In this document: positions 36,401 to 44,398 of the stretch, piece after piece
Numbering within the stretch: the first letter of the stretch is position 1
Layout: each line of letters opens with the position of its first letter
Assembly: GCF_004005485.1 (NCBI RefSeq)
Contig: NZ_RZUL01000005.1
Span: 1 to 64,000 of the forward strand
Direction: 5' to 3'
Source of the DNA: Sphingobium algorifonticola
Lineage (GTDB): Bacteria > Pseudomonadota > Alphaproteobacteria > Sphingomonadales > Sphingomonadaceae
Length of the DNA: 64,000 nucleotides
Program-made: the position numbers and the translations under genes
Notes under the pieces: model-generated
Database searches by the model: none
The model's input: only the letters and a program-made list of their open reading frames with translations
What the model was told of the DNA's origin: nothing

Positions 36401-36426
36401 AACCTTATTGGTTATCTGTAGGACAG
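36401..36426 (-). promoter_or_regulatory. Composite operator candidate upstream of the endolysin/holin genes
   Basis: Read toward the endolysin gene: CTGTCCTACA, three bases, then AACC-aataa-GGTT, about 30 bases before the start codon. Both parts are (near) palindromes. The same two elements, mirrored, occur between the XRE regulator and the DUF6456 gene at 43416-43442. The outer bases of the palindrome lengthen to ATAACC...GGTTAT. Confidence 0.55.
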
Positions 36427-36451
36427 CGGCTATTGCGTCCCGCCATTCGCG

Positions 36452-37423
36452 TTACCGGCGCTGCGCCCGATGGATCGCCTCGGGCACCGGTGAAACCGCC
36501 TGCCCGCTTTCAAACCAGGCGATGAGGTTGTCCACCACCATCTGCCCCATGGCGTTTCTGGTGTGTTGAGACGCCGAACCAATGTGAGGCAGCAACACGA
36601 CATTGGGCATGGTTCGCAGCGCATCGGGCACATGCGGTTCATCTTCGAACACGTCCAGTCCGGCGCCCCATATCGTGCCTTGCTGCAAGGCATCGATCAA
36701 GGCGGCCTCGTCCACGACACTGCCGCGCGCGACATTGACGAGTATCCCCTCGGCGCCCAGCGCCGCCATCACGGCGGCATTGATGAGGTGCTTGGTCCTG
36801 TTGCCGCCCGGAACAATGACGATCAGAACGTCCGATGCCTCGGCGAGCGCAATCAGGTCTTCATGAAATGCGTAATCTACGTCCGGCTGGCGTGATCGCC
36901 CGTGATAGGCAATGGCAACGCCGAATGCGTCCAGGCGTCGCGCAATGGCCTTGCCGATTGCGCCAAGTCCCACAATGCCGATCCGGCGTCCGCGCAATGT
37001 CGGGGAAAGCGGGAAAGGTCCGTCAGGCCAATGACCGTCGCGCACATAGCGGTCCGCCTGTGGAATGCGGCGCAAGGTCGCCAGCAACAGGCCGATGGCG
37101 AGATCGGCGACTTCCTCGTCCAGAATGCCGGGTGTGTTCGTGACGACAACGCCGCGCGCCGCCGCGGCACGGGCGTCGATATTGTCATATCCGACGCCGA
37201 AGTTGGCGATAATCTCCAGCGCGGGCAGCCGATCGAGCCACATGGCATCGACCTTGCCGGCCAATGTGCTTACGGCCATGCCCCTGATACGCGGCGCGAC
37301 ATCAGTAATGAAGGCGTCCGGCGCGTCTTGTTCCCACAGACGATGCACGCAATAGCGCGCTTCGAGCGCCGCGACGACGCCGGGCAACATGGGGGCGGGT
37401 ATCAATATTTCCGGGATCGTCAT
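36452..37423 (-). CDS. D-isomer-specific 2-hydroxyacid dehydrogenase (glyoxylate/hydroxypyruvate reductase-like)
   Basis: A 323-residue NAD(P)-dependent reductase. Catalytic-domain segment NFGVGYDNIDARAAAARGVVVTNTP, Rossmann motif RIGIVGLGAIGKAIARRL, catalytic Arg in NVARGSVVDE, Glu in DVFEDEP and His in LLPHIGSAS are all present. It most resembles GhrB/GyaR-type enzymes that reduce glyoxylate or hydroxypyruvate. Monocistronic by position, between the endolysin promoter and tRNA-Pro. Confidence 0.9.
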   Translation of the reverse strand: MTIPEILIPAPMLPGVVAALEARYCVHRLWEQDAPDAFITDVAPRIRGMAVSTLAGKVDAMWLDRLPALEIIANFGVGYDNIDARAAAARGVVVTNTPGILDEEVADLAIGLLLATLRRIPQADRYVRDGHWPDGPFPLSPTLRGRRIGIVGLGAIGKAIARRLDAFGVAIAYHGRSRQPDVDYAFHEDLIALAEASDVLIVIVPGGNRTKHLINAAVMAALGAEGILVNVARGSVVDEAALIDALQQGTIWGAGLDVFEDEPHVPDALRTMPNVVLLPHIGSASQHTRNAMGQMVVDNLIAWFESGQAVSPVPEAIHRAQRR

Positions 37424-37519
37424 CAGGCCGATCTAACGGGCTTTGGCGCTTTATGCCATGCGGTCTTTGCCGATGATGGCCGAACCATGAACCCTGACAG
37501 ACTGAAAATGACGGTAATT

Positions 37520-37596
37520 TGGTCGGGACGAGAGGATTCGAACCTCCGACCCCCACACCCCCAGTGTGATGCGCTACCAGGCTGCGCTACGTCCCG
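37520..37596 (-). tRNA. tRNA-Pro (GGG anticodon)
   Basis: A 77-nt cloverleaf on the minus strand with acceptor CGGGACG/CGTCCCG, anticodon loop CTGGGGG, T-loop TTCGAAT and encoded CCA. Just upstream of the hydroxyacid dehydrogenase gene on the same strand. Confidence 0.97.
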
Positions 37597-37714
37597 ACCG
37601 GAGGGGGGCGTTTAGGCGGATGTCCGGGAAGATGCAAGGGTGTACCGGTGTTAGGACTGCGATGGCTTGCTTTGCCGAGCTTTTGCGGAGTTCAATTCAA
37701 TGTTACTGACGCGT

Positions 37715-37738
37715 GTTCCCCGGCTTTCGCCGGGGAAC
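37715..37738. repeat. GTTCCCCGGC hairpin upstream of yajC
   Basis: GTTCCCCGGC-tttc-GCCGGGGAAC, a perfect 10-bp stem in the 350-base gap between tRNA-Pro and yajC. A related GTTCCCC module forms the repeat at 53744. No small gene is evident in the rest of the gap, which should hold the yajC promoter. Confidence 0.6.
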
Positions 37739-37953
37739 AAACAGGGTGGGCCGGTAAGCGAATTAGGTGGAGCAGCGGCGCGTCATGCGGAGAGCAAATC
37801 GGTCGGCGCCCGGTCACTGCACTGCCATCCCCCTATATATGTTGCCACTGCGCCCCGGTTTGTGTTAGCCGCCCGCCCTCGCCCTTGGGGTGTCGATGCG
37901 ATGGCGTCGGCCGGCCTGGGGTCGCCCTATTTCTCGCAACAGAGAGTGTTTTC

Positions 37954-38301
37954 ATGTTCATCAGTCCTGCCTTTGCCCAAGCCGCCGCGTCAGGCACCGG
38001 CTCTGCGGGCGGGTCCGCCTCCATCATCGCGAACATTCTGCCGCTAGTCCTGATTTTCGTCGTGTTCTACTTCCTGCTGATCCGCCCGCAGCAAAAGCGG
38101 ATGAAGGATCACAAGGCAAAGATCGACGCGGTGAAGAAGAACGATCAGGTCGTCACTGGCGGCGGCCTAGTCGGCAAGGTGGTGCGTGTCGATGACCTTT
38201 ATGTCGATGTCGAGCTGGCACCCGGCATGAAGGTGAAGGCCGTCAAGGCGATGCTGACCGATGTGATCGATCCTGCCACCGCGAAACCGGCGAACGACTG
38301 A
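37954..38301 (+). CDS. yajC: Preprotein translocase subunit YajC
   Basis: A 115-residue inner-membrane protein accessory to SecDF and the Sec translocon. It has a single helix (ANILPLVLIFVVFYFLLIRP) followed by the invariant PQQKRMKDHKAKIDAVKKNDQVVTGGG. A short Ala/Gly-rich N-terminal stretch comes first. Located four bases before secD, so the two are certainly co-transcribed. Confidence 0.96.
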   Translation: MFISPAFAQAAASGTGSAGGSASIIANILPLVLIFVVFYFLLIRPQQKRMKDHKAKIDAVKKNDQVVTGGGLVGKVVRVDDLYVDVELAPGMKVKAVKAMLTDVIDPATAKPAND

Positions 38302-38305
38302 TCTC

Positions 38306-39907
38306 ATGCTGACGTTTCCCCGCTGGAAGATCACGCTTATCCTGGCCGTGCTGGGCATCGGCATCCTGTGTGCCGTTCCCAGTTTCCTGCCCGAACGGAT
38401 CACGTCGGCCTGGCCCGGCTTCGCGCAGGTCCGCGTCAATCTGGGTCTCGATCTGTCGGGCGGCAGCCATCTGCTGCTGGAGGCCAGCACCGATGATGTG
38501 ACCAAGGCCCGCCTGACCAATATGGAGGACCAGGTCCGCACGGAGCTGCGCAGGGGCGATCCGCGCATCGCGATCGGCGACATTTCCCGGCGCGACGGGA
38601 AGCTCTCCTTCATGGTCCGCAATCCCGCACAGGTCGATGCCGCCGTGGAGCGTATCCGCCCGCTGACGCAAGGCGCGGGGATGACCGGCCAGCGCGATTT
38701 CGACGTCAGCGTCGTGGACAGCAGCACGATCGTGCTGGCACCCACCGACGCGGGCATAGCCAATTCGGTGAACAGTGCGATGGAAGTCGCCACCGAAGTG
38801 ATCCGCAAGCGTATCGACGAGTTGGGCACGCGTGAACCCAGCATCGTGCGGCAGGGCGAAAATCGTATCGTCGTTCAGGTGCCGGGCCTGCAAGACCCAA
38901 AGCAGCTTAAGGATTTGCTCGGCCAGACGGCGAAGCTTGAGTTCAAGCTGGTCGATTTCACCGCCAACCCTGCCGAAGTGGCGCAGGGACGTGCGCCGGT
39001 CGGCAGTGAAGTCCTGCCCTATCCCGGCAATCCCGCCGGCGTTCCGTTTATCGCGGTCAAGCGGCAAGTCATGGTTTCCGGCGACGAGTTGACCGACGCG
39101 ACGCAAGTCTACGACCAGCAGAACAATCTGCCCGCCGTCTCGATCCGTTTCAACGCGTGGGGCGGGCGCAAGTTCGGCAAGGTGACGAGCGAGAATGTCG
39201 ATCGTCCCTTTGCCATCATCCTCGACGGGCAGGTGCTGTCCGCACCGAACATCAACGAGCCGATCCTGGGCGGCACCGCGCAAATCAGCGGCAATTTCAC
39301 TGTCGAAAGCGCCAATCAGCTTGCCATTGCGCTGCGTTCGGGCAAGTTGCCGGTGGCGCTCAAGGTCGTGGAGGAACGCACCGTCGGGCCACAGCTCGGC
39401 GCCGATTCGATCCGCGCGGGCATCATTGCGTCGGTCGTCGCGGCGGGCGCGGTCGCCGTATTCATGTTCCTCAGCTACGGCCGCTTTGGCCTTTATGCGA
39501 ACCTCGCGGTGGTCATCAACATCCTTGTCATCCTGGGCGTCATGGGGCTGCTCAACGCGACGCTGACGCTGCCGGGCATCGCCGGTTTCGTGCTGACGAT
39601 CGGCACCGCGGTTGACGCCAACGTGCTCATCTACGAGCGTATCCGCGAGGAACGCCGACGGGGCCGGGGTGTCGTGCAGGCGATCGAGTTCGGCTACAAG
39701 GAAGCCAGCCGCACGATCTTCGAAGCAAACGTCACCCATGCGATTGCGGGCGGCATCATGCTCGCGCTCGGCTCCGGCCCGGTGAAGGGCTTTGCCATCG
39801 TTCTGCTGATCGGCATTGCGACATCAGTCTTCACCGCCGTCACCTTCACGCGCCTCATCGTGGCGACATGGCTCCGCCGTGCGCGCCCGACGGAGCTGCA
39901 TATATGA
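38306..39907 (+). CDS. secD: Protein translocase subunit SecD
   Basis: A 533-residue RND-type protein that uses the proton gradient to help pull substrates out of SecYEG. Six helices with a large periplasmic domain after the first; motifs LGLDLSGGSHLLLE, the C-terminal GFVLTIGTAVDANVLIYERIREE and the later SRTIFEANVTHAIAG are classic. SecF follows after a 148-base gap filled by an interspersed repeat, unusually long for a secDF pair. Confidence 0.97.
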   Translation: MLTFPRWKITLILAVLGIGILCAVPSFLPERITSAWPGFAQVRVNLGLDLSGGSHLLLEASTDDVTKARLTNMEDQVRTELRRGDPRIAIGDISRRDGKLSFMVRNPAQVDAAVERIRPLTQGAGMTGQRDFDVSVVDSSTIVLAPTDAGIANSVNSAMEVATEVIRKRIDELGTREPSIVRQGENRIVVQVPGLQDPKQLKDLLGQTAKLEFKLVDFTANPAEVAQGRAPVGSEVLPYPGNPAGVPFIAVKRQVMVSGDELTDATQVYDQQNNLPAVSIRFNAWGGRKFGKVTSENVDRPFAIILDGQVLSAPNINEPILGGTAQISGNFTVESANQLAIALRSGKLPVALKVVEERTVGPQLGADSIRAGIIASVVAAGAVAVFMFLSYGRFGLYANLAVVINILVILGVMGLLNATLTLPGIAGFVLTIGTAVDANVLIYERIREERRRGRGVVQAIEFGYKEASRTIFEANVTHAIAGGIMLALGSGPVKGFAIVLLIGIATSVFTAVTFTRLIVATWLRRARPTELHI

Positions 39908-40055
39908 ATACGCCCCTTTCCCCGTTCGCCCTGAGCCTGTCGAAGGGCCGTACTGAGCACAGTGAAGTGCCGTCACTTCGTTCAGGCGAAGGCTTCGAGA
40001 ACCCCGGATCAAAGCCGGGGCCGAGCGGCTTGGGGTGCGAGATCGGAACCACGTC
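39908..40055. repeat. Interspersed repeat inside the secD-secF operon
   Basis: Contains CCGTTCG-CCCTGAGCCTGTCGAAGG and related inverted pieces, then CCCCGG-atcaaag-CCGGGG. Copies of the core recur at 41465-41600 and 60267-60366. It may form a hairpin in the mRNA that changes the ratio of SecD to SecF. Confidence 0.75.
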
Positions 40056-41030
40056 ATGAAACTGCTCAAGCTCGTTCCCGACAATACGAACATCGGCTTT
40101 GTCCGCGTTCGCCATATCGCCTTTGCGATCACGGCCATCCTGACGCTGCTGGCCGTTGCCGCCGTGGGCGTGCGAGGCCTCAATATGGGCGTCGATTTCG
40201 TTGGCGGGCTGATGGTCGAGGCGAAGTTCGCGTCCGCGCCGCCGCTCGACAAGGTACGCAGCGATATCGATGCGATGAACGTCGGTGAAGTCTCGCTGCA
40301 ACAGTTTGGCGACCCGCGCACCGTGTCGATCCGTTTGCCGCTGCCCGAAAGCAGCGACGATGGCGCGACCGACGCCTTGGTCCGCAAGGTGCAGGCAGGC
40401 GTGGAGGCCAAATATCCCGGCGTCACCTTCAGCCGCTACGATGCGGTGTCGGGCAAGGTGTCCGGTGAGCTGATCCGCAACGGTATCCTGGCGGTGCTGC
40501 TTGCCGTCGTCGGCATCGCGATCTTCTCCTGGTTCCGCTACGAATGGCAATTCGGCGTGTCGACCTTCGTCGCGATCATGCACGACGTGCTGATGACATT
40601 AGGGTTTTTCGCCATCACGCGGCTGGAGTTCGATCTCAATATCGTCGCCGCCGTGCTCACCATCGTGGGCTATTCTATCAACGACAAGATGGTGATCGAC
40701 GATCGCATCCGCGAAAACATGCGCAAATATCGAAAGATGGACATGAAGGCGTTGATCGACCTGTCCGTCAACGAAACGCTGCCGCGCACCGTGATGACGT
40801 CCGTCACCGTGATGCTGGCGCTGGGGGCGCTGCTGGCCTTTGGCGGGCACGTGCTGCGCGGCTTCTCCGCTGCGATGATGCTGGGGATCATCATCGGCAC
40901 CTATTCCTCGGTCTATGTGTCCTCTTCGCTGCTCATCACTTTGGGTCTGAAGCCGGAAGCCGCCTCGGACAAAAAGGCAGGTGGTATTGCTTCGAAGGCC
41001 GAACGCATGGGCGACGGCGCGCAGCCTTGA
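40056..41030 (+). CDS. secF: Protein translocase subunit SecF
   Basis: A 324-residue partner of SecD with the same RND fold: first helix after VRHIAFAITAILTLLAVAAV, LNMGVDFVGGLMVEAKF, then the helix cluster with VLTIVGYSINDKMVIDDRIREN, LPRTVMTSVTVMLALGALLAFGG and YSSVYVSSSLLI. Start set at the ATG giving MKLLKLVPDNTNIGF, the family form. The Mth938-like gene follows on the same strand after a short gap. Confidence 0.97.
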   Translation: MKLLKLVPDNTNIGFVRVRHIAFAITAILTLLAVAAVGVRGLNMGVDFVGGLMVEAKFASAPPLDKVRSDIDAMNVGEVSLQQFGDPRTVSIRLPLPESSDDGATDALVRKVQAGVEAKYPGVTFSRYDAVSGKVSGELIRNGILAVLLAVVGIAIFSWFRYEWQFGVSTFVAIMHDVLMTLGFFAITRLEFDLNIVAAVLTIVGYSINDKMVIDDRIRENMRKYRKMDMKALIDLSVNETLPRTVMTSVTVMLALGALLAFGGHVLRGFSAAMMLGIIIGTYSSVYVSSSLLITLGLKPEAASDKKAGGIASKAERMGDGAQP

Positions 41031-41064
41031 ACGGCCCCCTGAACGGATCGGCGTGACCAGCGGT

Positions 41065-41442
41065 ATGGAGATGCGGCGCGACGGCGGCTATGGCGGCCCG
41101 CGCATCACCGGCTTTGCCGGGCGCGGCTATCGCTTGCAGGATAGCGTCTTTCCCGGCGGCGTGCTTCTGAGTTGGACGGAGGCATGGCCGTGGGATGATG
41201 CGCCCGCGCCAGACGCGCTCAGCCTGTCTTCGCTGGGTCCTCTGGCCGCGCTCGATCCCATGCCGGAGTTTCTGCTGCTTGGCACCGGCGCGGGTCTGGT
41301 GCAGCCTGCACGCGCCTTCGTGCGGGAGCTGGAGGCACGGGGCGTCGGGGTAGAGGTGATGGACAGTCGCGCCGCTGCCCGTGCCTGGGGTGTGCTGCGC
41401 TCGGAGGATCGTCAGGTGATTGCGGCGCTAATGGCGCTTTAG
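41065..41442 (+). CDS. Mth938-like (DUF498/NDUFAF3-type) protein
   Basis: About 125 residues with the Mth938 fold: ITGFAGRGYRLQDSVFPGGVLL, PEFLLLGTGAGL (the typical LLLGTG) and EARGVGVEVMDSRAAARAWGVL near the end. Bacterial members commonly follow secDF; the eukaryotic NDUFAF3 helps assemble complex I, but the bacterial role is not established. The start is uncertain: an ATG six bases further on and a GTG twelve bases earlier are also in frame. Confidence 0.85.
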   Translation: MEMRRDGGYGGPRITGFAGRGYRLQDSVFPGGVLLSWTEAWPWDDAPAPDALSLSSLGPLAALDPMPEFLLLGTGAGLVQPARAFVRELEARGVGVEVMDSRAAARAWGVLRSEDRQVIAALMAL

Positions 41443-41464
41443 CCTTAGGTTCGTTACTAATTCA

Positions 41465-41600
41465 CCGTTCATCCTGAGCTTGTCGAAGGACCAGCCTGAG
41501 CGTAGCGAAGGCACTTCACTTTGTTTAGTAATGCCCCCTTCGACTGCCAGCCTGCGGCAGGCGCTCAGGACAGGCTTCGACATGCTCAGGGCGAACGGAT
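41465..41600. repeat. Sphingomonad interspersed repeat array, Mth938/glycosyltransferase gap
   Basis: Convergent gap made of CCGTTCATCCTGAGCTTGTCGAAGG, CAGCCTGCGGCAGGCGCTC and the inverse CTTCGACATGCTCAGGGCGAACGG. The outer CCGTTC and GAACGG ends are inverted repeats, as in the atpE-atpF' copy. Could serve as a bidirectional end of transcription. Confidence 0.75.
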
Positions 41601-41605
41601 AGAGG

Positions 41606-42778
41606 TTATCCCTTCCCCGCAACCCCTTTGAGATGCGCCAGCAAAGCATCGCCATTCGCTACCCAGGTGAAGCGCCGCGCGGTCTCGCGCACCGCCTCTC
41701 GCTCTGGTGGATTGTCGATCAGGTCGCGGATCGCGGTCGCGATGGCGGCCGGTTCGCGCGCAACGATATGCCCCGCTTCGGGCCGATCGATCAGTTCGCC
41801 TGCGCCGCCGACATCGCTTGTGACGACCGGCGTGCCGCAGGCCAGGGCCTCGACCCAGGCATTGGCCAGTCCTTCCGACGCAGACGGCAAGGCCATCACA
41901 TCGGCAGCATTCAGATATTGTGGCAGACGATCGTGCGGCACCGCACCGACCAGGCCGACCCGATCGGAAACGCCCAGTTCCTGCGCGAGCGCCAGCAGCG
42001 GGCTTGCTTCCGGTCCCTGACCGATCAGCAACAGCGTGACGTCGGGCATGGCCGACATCGCCCGAATCAGCAGATCCTGGCCCTTGCGCGGGATTAGCGC
42101 GCCAACGCTCGCCACAACCGGCCCTTTCAGGTCCAGCGCATCCTTTGCCGCATAGCGGTCCTCGATGCGGAAGCGGTCGAGATCGACGCCGGTGTAATGC
42201 ACCATGATCTTGTCCTCGGCCATGCCGAGCGCGATCATCGAGCGTTTCATCGCTGCCGATACCGCCAGCAGACCGGCAGCATCCTCCCCGGCGCGCAATA
42301 CGGCACGGCGGGTATCCGCGCGCTTGCCCCAATAATGGATGTCCGCGCCGCGTGCCTTCACCGAAAAGGGAATGTTCAGCACCTTTGCGATCCGCGCCGC
42401 TACCGGTCCGTCGGGGTAGAAAAAGCTCGCATCGATTACATCGAACGGCCGTTCCCCGTGCAGGCGGCGGACAAGCGGCAGAATGGCACGCGTCATGGTC
42501 GTCACGTTGATGCGCCCGCCGAACTTGGGAATGATCGGGAAGCGCGGGCGATAGACCATCAGATCGCGCCAGCGTTCCTTTTCCGGCAGGCGGGCCAGCG
42601 CCTGATAGGGCGTAGCGTTTGAAAGCGGCCAGGGCGGAATACCGACCGGCGCAACCACCGTGACGTAGCAGTCCGGGCGGCTGCCCAGCTCACGCGCCTG
42701 CCGCTCCACGAACACGCCGAAATTGGGGCGGCTCATATCGGGAAACAGCGTTGACAGCATCAAGACGCGGATAGTCAT
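41606..42778 (-). CDS. Glycosyltransferase family 4
   Basis: A 390-residue GT-B enzyme with N-terminal acceptor domain (RVLMLSTLFPDMSRPNFGVFVERQ) and a C-terminal GT4 nucleotide-sugar domain (VVASVGALIPRKGQDLLIRAM, GLVGAVPHDRLPQYLNAADVMALPSASEGLANAWVEALACGTPVV). The EGLANAWVEAL stretch is the E-x7-E retaining motif. Acceptor and sugar are unknown; cell-surface polysaccharide or glycolipid is likely. Single gene, transcribed toward secF and away from the XRE regulator region. Confidence 0.88.
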   Translation of the reverse strand: MTIRVLMLSTLFPDMSRPNFGVFVERQARELGSRPDCYVTVVAPVGIPPWPLSNATPYQALARLPEKERWRDLMVYRPRFPIIPKFGGRINVTTMTRAILPLVRRLHGERPFDVIDASFFYPDGPVAARIAKVLNIPFSVKARGADIHYWGKRADTRRAVLRAGEDAAGLLAVSAAMKRSMIALGMAEDKIMVHYTGVDLDRFRIEDRYAAKDALDLKGPVVASVGALIPRKGQDLLIRAMSAMPDVTLLLIGQGPEASPLLALAQELGVSDRVGLVGAVPHDRLPQYLNAADVMALPSASEGLANAWVEALACGTPVVTSDVGGAGELIDRPEAGHIVAREPAAIATAIRDLIDNPPEREAVRETARRFTWVANGDALLAHLKGVAGKG

Positions 42779-42839
42779 TCGACCATAGTATAGCAGGTCG
42801 GTTAACGGGCTGTTAGTCCTGCGCGGATCGGCCCAGCCG

Positions 42840-43403
42840 TCAAAGCGCGCGGACCAGCCGCGTGGCGACCCCTATCCACGGTGGATCGGCAAGCACCTGC
42901 TGCCGCGTGCGCGCGCCCAGCGGCAATAGGTGGATCATCGCGGCATCGCGTCCGATCAGCCGTCCGAACAGAAACCGTCCTCCGGGACGAGGGACGAGCA
43001 CGTCGCGGTTGAGCGCGCCCGCATAATCGGCCGGCGCGATTCGCGCGCACCATATTTCGTCGCCGCCGCGGTAATCGCCGATGCTGGCCGTCACCCGCAC
43101 GCCCGCTATATCGCCGCTGGCGACCGGCGGTGCGATGTGCATCGACTTGGCCGGTGCATGGGCACCATCCGGTCCGATCAGCGCGGCAACGGGCAGCAGG
43201 TCCTGCCCCGGCAGGTTCACCAGATCGGCGCTGCTGACGCCCAGCGCCGCGGCGATGCGGTTCAGCCAGCCGACCGATACTGTCCGCATGCCTGTTTCCA
43301 GCCGCCCTATGGTCTGCGCGGTTGTCGGCGGATCGCATCGGCGCGCGACATCGTCGAGCGTCATGCCCTTGGCTTTGCGCACGTCCCTTATCCGCGTGAT
43401 CAT
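42840..43403 (-). CDS. XRE regulator with S24/LexA-like C-terminal domain (RogA-like candidate)
   Basis: A 187-residue protein: XRE helix-turn-helix at residues about 1-60 (IRDVRKAKGMTLDDVARRCDPPTTAQTIGRLETG), then a domain laid out like the S24/CI C-terminal fold (DLLPVAALIGPDG, VASGDIAGVRVTASIGDYRGGDEIW, DVLVPRPGGRFLFGRLIG). The expected catalytic SM is replaced by SIG and the Lys by Arg, so self-cleavage is doubtful. GGAGG lies six bases before the ATG. Divergent from the DUF6456 gene, with the composite operator next to its own start, so it probably represses itself and its neighbour. RogA, the CI-like GTA repressor of Caulobacter, is a plausible analogue. Confidence 0.8.
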   Translation of the reverse strand: MITRIRDVRKAKGMTLDDVARRCDPPTTAQTIGRLETGMRTVSVGWLNRIAAALGVSSADLVNLPGQDLLPVAALIGPDGAHAPAKSMHIAPPVASGDIAGVRVTASIGDYRGGDEIWCARIAPADYAGALNRDVLVPRPGGRFLFGRLIGRDAAMIHLLPLGARTRQQVLADPPWIGVATRLVRAL

Positions 43404-43415
43404 GGCGTCCTCCAT

Positions 43416-43442
43416 TAACCTATATGGTTTTCCTGTCCTACA
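43416..43442. promoter_or_regulatory. Composite operator candidate between the XRE and DUF6456 genes
   Basis: Plus strand: AACC-tatat-GGTT, three to four bases, then CTGTCCTACA, 13 bases from the XRE start codon. Same pair of elements, mirrored, as at 36401-36426 in front of the endolysin. A repressor bound here would block the XRE promoter and could control DUF6456. Confidence 0.55.
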
Positions 43443-43490
43443 TGTCGATGCACAAGGCAATAGGCTGCGTTCTGCATGAAAGGATCATTT

Positions 43491-43961
43491 ATGCCTGTCC
43501 CTGCCGCCTGCCTTGTGGAACGCACCCTGCGCGATAGCGATGGCCGCCTGCATCATGTCACGATCAATCTTGCGGAATCGCCGCTCGGCTGGCTGCATGC
43601 GCGCGGCAGGCTGTCTGACCGGCAATATGCCGCCGGCGAATTGCTGCGTCGCGACTGGGAACGGGCCGGGATGGGCGCGCAGGTCACGATGCGCTGGGAT
43701 CCCACGCCTGTCGCGCGGGGACGGGGCGGGGCACCCGATGCGCCCGATCCCACCATGCCCCAACTTTCCGCAAGGGACCGGCTTGCCGCAGCGATGCGCG
43801 CAGCGGGCCCCGGTCTGTCCGATATCCTCTGGCGCGTGGCCTGCGCCGGTGAGGGGCTGGTCGCGGCGGAAAAGGCGCTTGGCTGGCCGGGACGCGCGGG
43901 AAAGCTGGTACTCGGTTTCGCACTGGATCGCGTCGCTGATTATTATCGCATTCCCGCGTGA
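43491..43961 (+). CDS. DUF6456 protein, candidate GTA activator component (GafZ-like)
   Basis: A 156-residue protein with DUF6456 features: NLAESPLGWLHARGRLSDRQYAAGELLRRDWERA near residues 25-60 and GLSDILWRVACAGEGLVAAEKALGWPGRAGKLVLGFALDRVADYY at the end. The start has AAAGGA ahead of it; an ATG five codons earlier is possible. From memory, DUF6456-type domains occur in the C-terminal part of GafA and in GafZ, which switch on GTA genes in Rhodobacter and Caulobacter. That makes a role as GTA activator or RNA polymerase partner reasonable, with the divergent XRE gene as its controller. Unproven here. Confidence 0.7.
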   Translation: MPVPAACLVERTLRDSDGRLHHVTINLAESPLGWLHARGRLSDRQYAAGELLRRDWERAGMGAQVTMRWDPTPVARGRGGAPDAPDPTMPQLSARDRLAAAMRAAGPGLSDILWRVACAGEGLVAAEKALGWPGRAGKLVLGFALDRVADYYRIPA

Positions 43962-44010
43962 CAGCAGGCATCGCCAGGACTAGAACATAAAAAGAACAAG
44001 GGGGCGATTC

Positions 44011-44349
44011 ATGGCACGGCTTAATTACGTCGAACTGTCGGTCAGCAGCATCGAAACGGTACGCGGACTTTATGAGCAGGCCTTCGGCTGGCAATTCACG
44101 GACTATGGACCGGACTATGCGGCGGTCGAAGGGGGAAGCACGACCATCGGTTTCAATGCCGATGGCGATGCTAACGCAGTTGCCGTTCTGCCGCTCGTCG
44201 CGGTCGATGATCTGGAGGCGGCACTCGATGCCGTGTTGCGGGCGGGAGGCCATGTCCGGGTCCCCATTTTCGCTTATCCTGGCGGGCGGCGCTTTCACGC
44301 CGTCGATCCCGCCGGGCATGAAATCGGGGTGTACCAGAGCACGGAGTAG
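44011..44349 (+). CDS. VOC-family protein (glyoxalase/bleomycin-resistance fold)
   Basis: A 112-residue small VOC protein with two beta-alpha-beta-beta-beta halves: LNYVELSVSSIETVRGLYEQAFGW at the start and RFHAVDPAGHEIGVYQ at the end, with the Glu metal-ligand pattern at HEIGVY. Such short members are often of unknown substrate. It sits between the DUF6456 gene and the MerR operator. Confidence 0.85.
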   Translation: MARLNYVELSVSSIETVRGLYEQAFGWQFTDYGPDYAAVEGGSTTIGFNADGDANAVAVLPLVAVDDLEAALDAVLRAGGHVRVPIFAYPGGRRFHAVDPAGHEIGVYQSTE

Positions 44350-44362
44350 CGACATGGCCCAC

Positions 44363-44384
44363 TTGACGCGAACGTAAACGTCAA
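44363..44384. promoter_or_regulatory. LiuR-like operator before the MerR gene
   Basis: TTGACG-N10-CGTCAA with ACGTAAACG in the centre, 14 bases before the MerR start. LiuR-type MerR sites in proteobacteria have an ACGTAAACG core (from memory). It is nested inside another inverted repeat, CATGGCCC (44353-44360) and GGGCCATG (44394-44401), the right arm of which covers the start codon. Confidence 0.55.
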
Positions 44385-44398
44385 TTAGATCATGGGCC

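Noticed and set aside
28390-41600. CRISPR array or phage att sites suggested by repeated hairpins
   Set aside because: The repeats are inverted, unevenly spaced and lack unique spacers of equal size; no cas genes are present.
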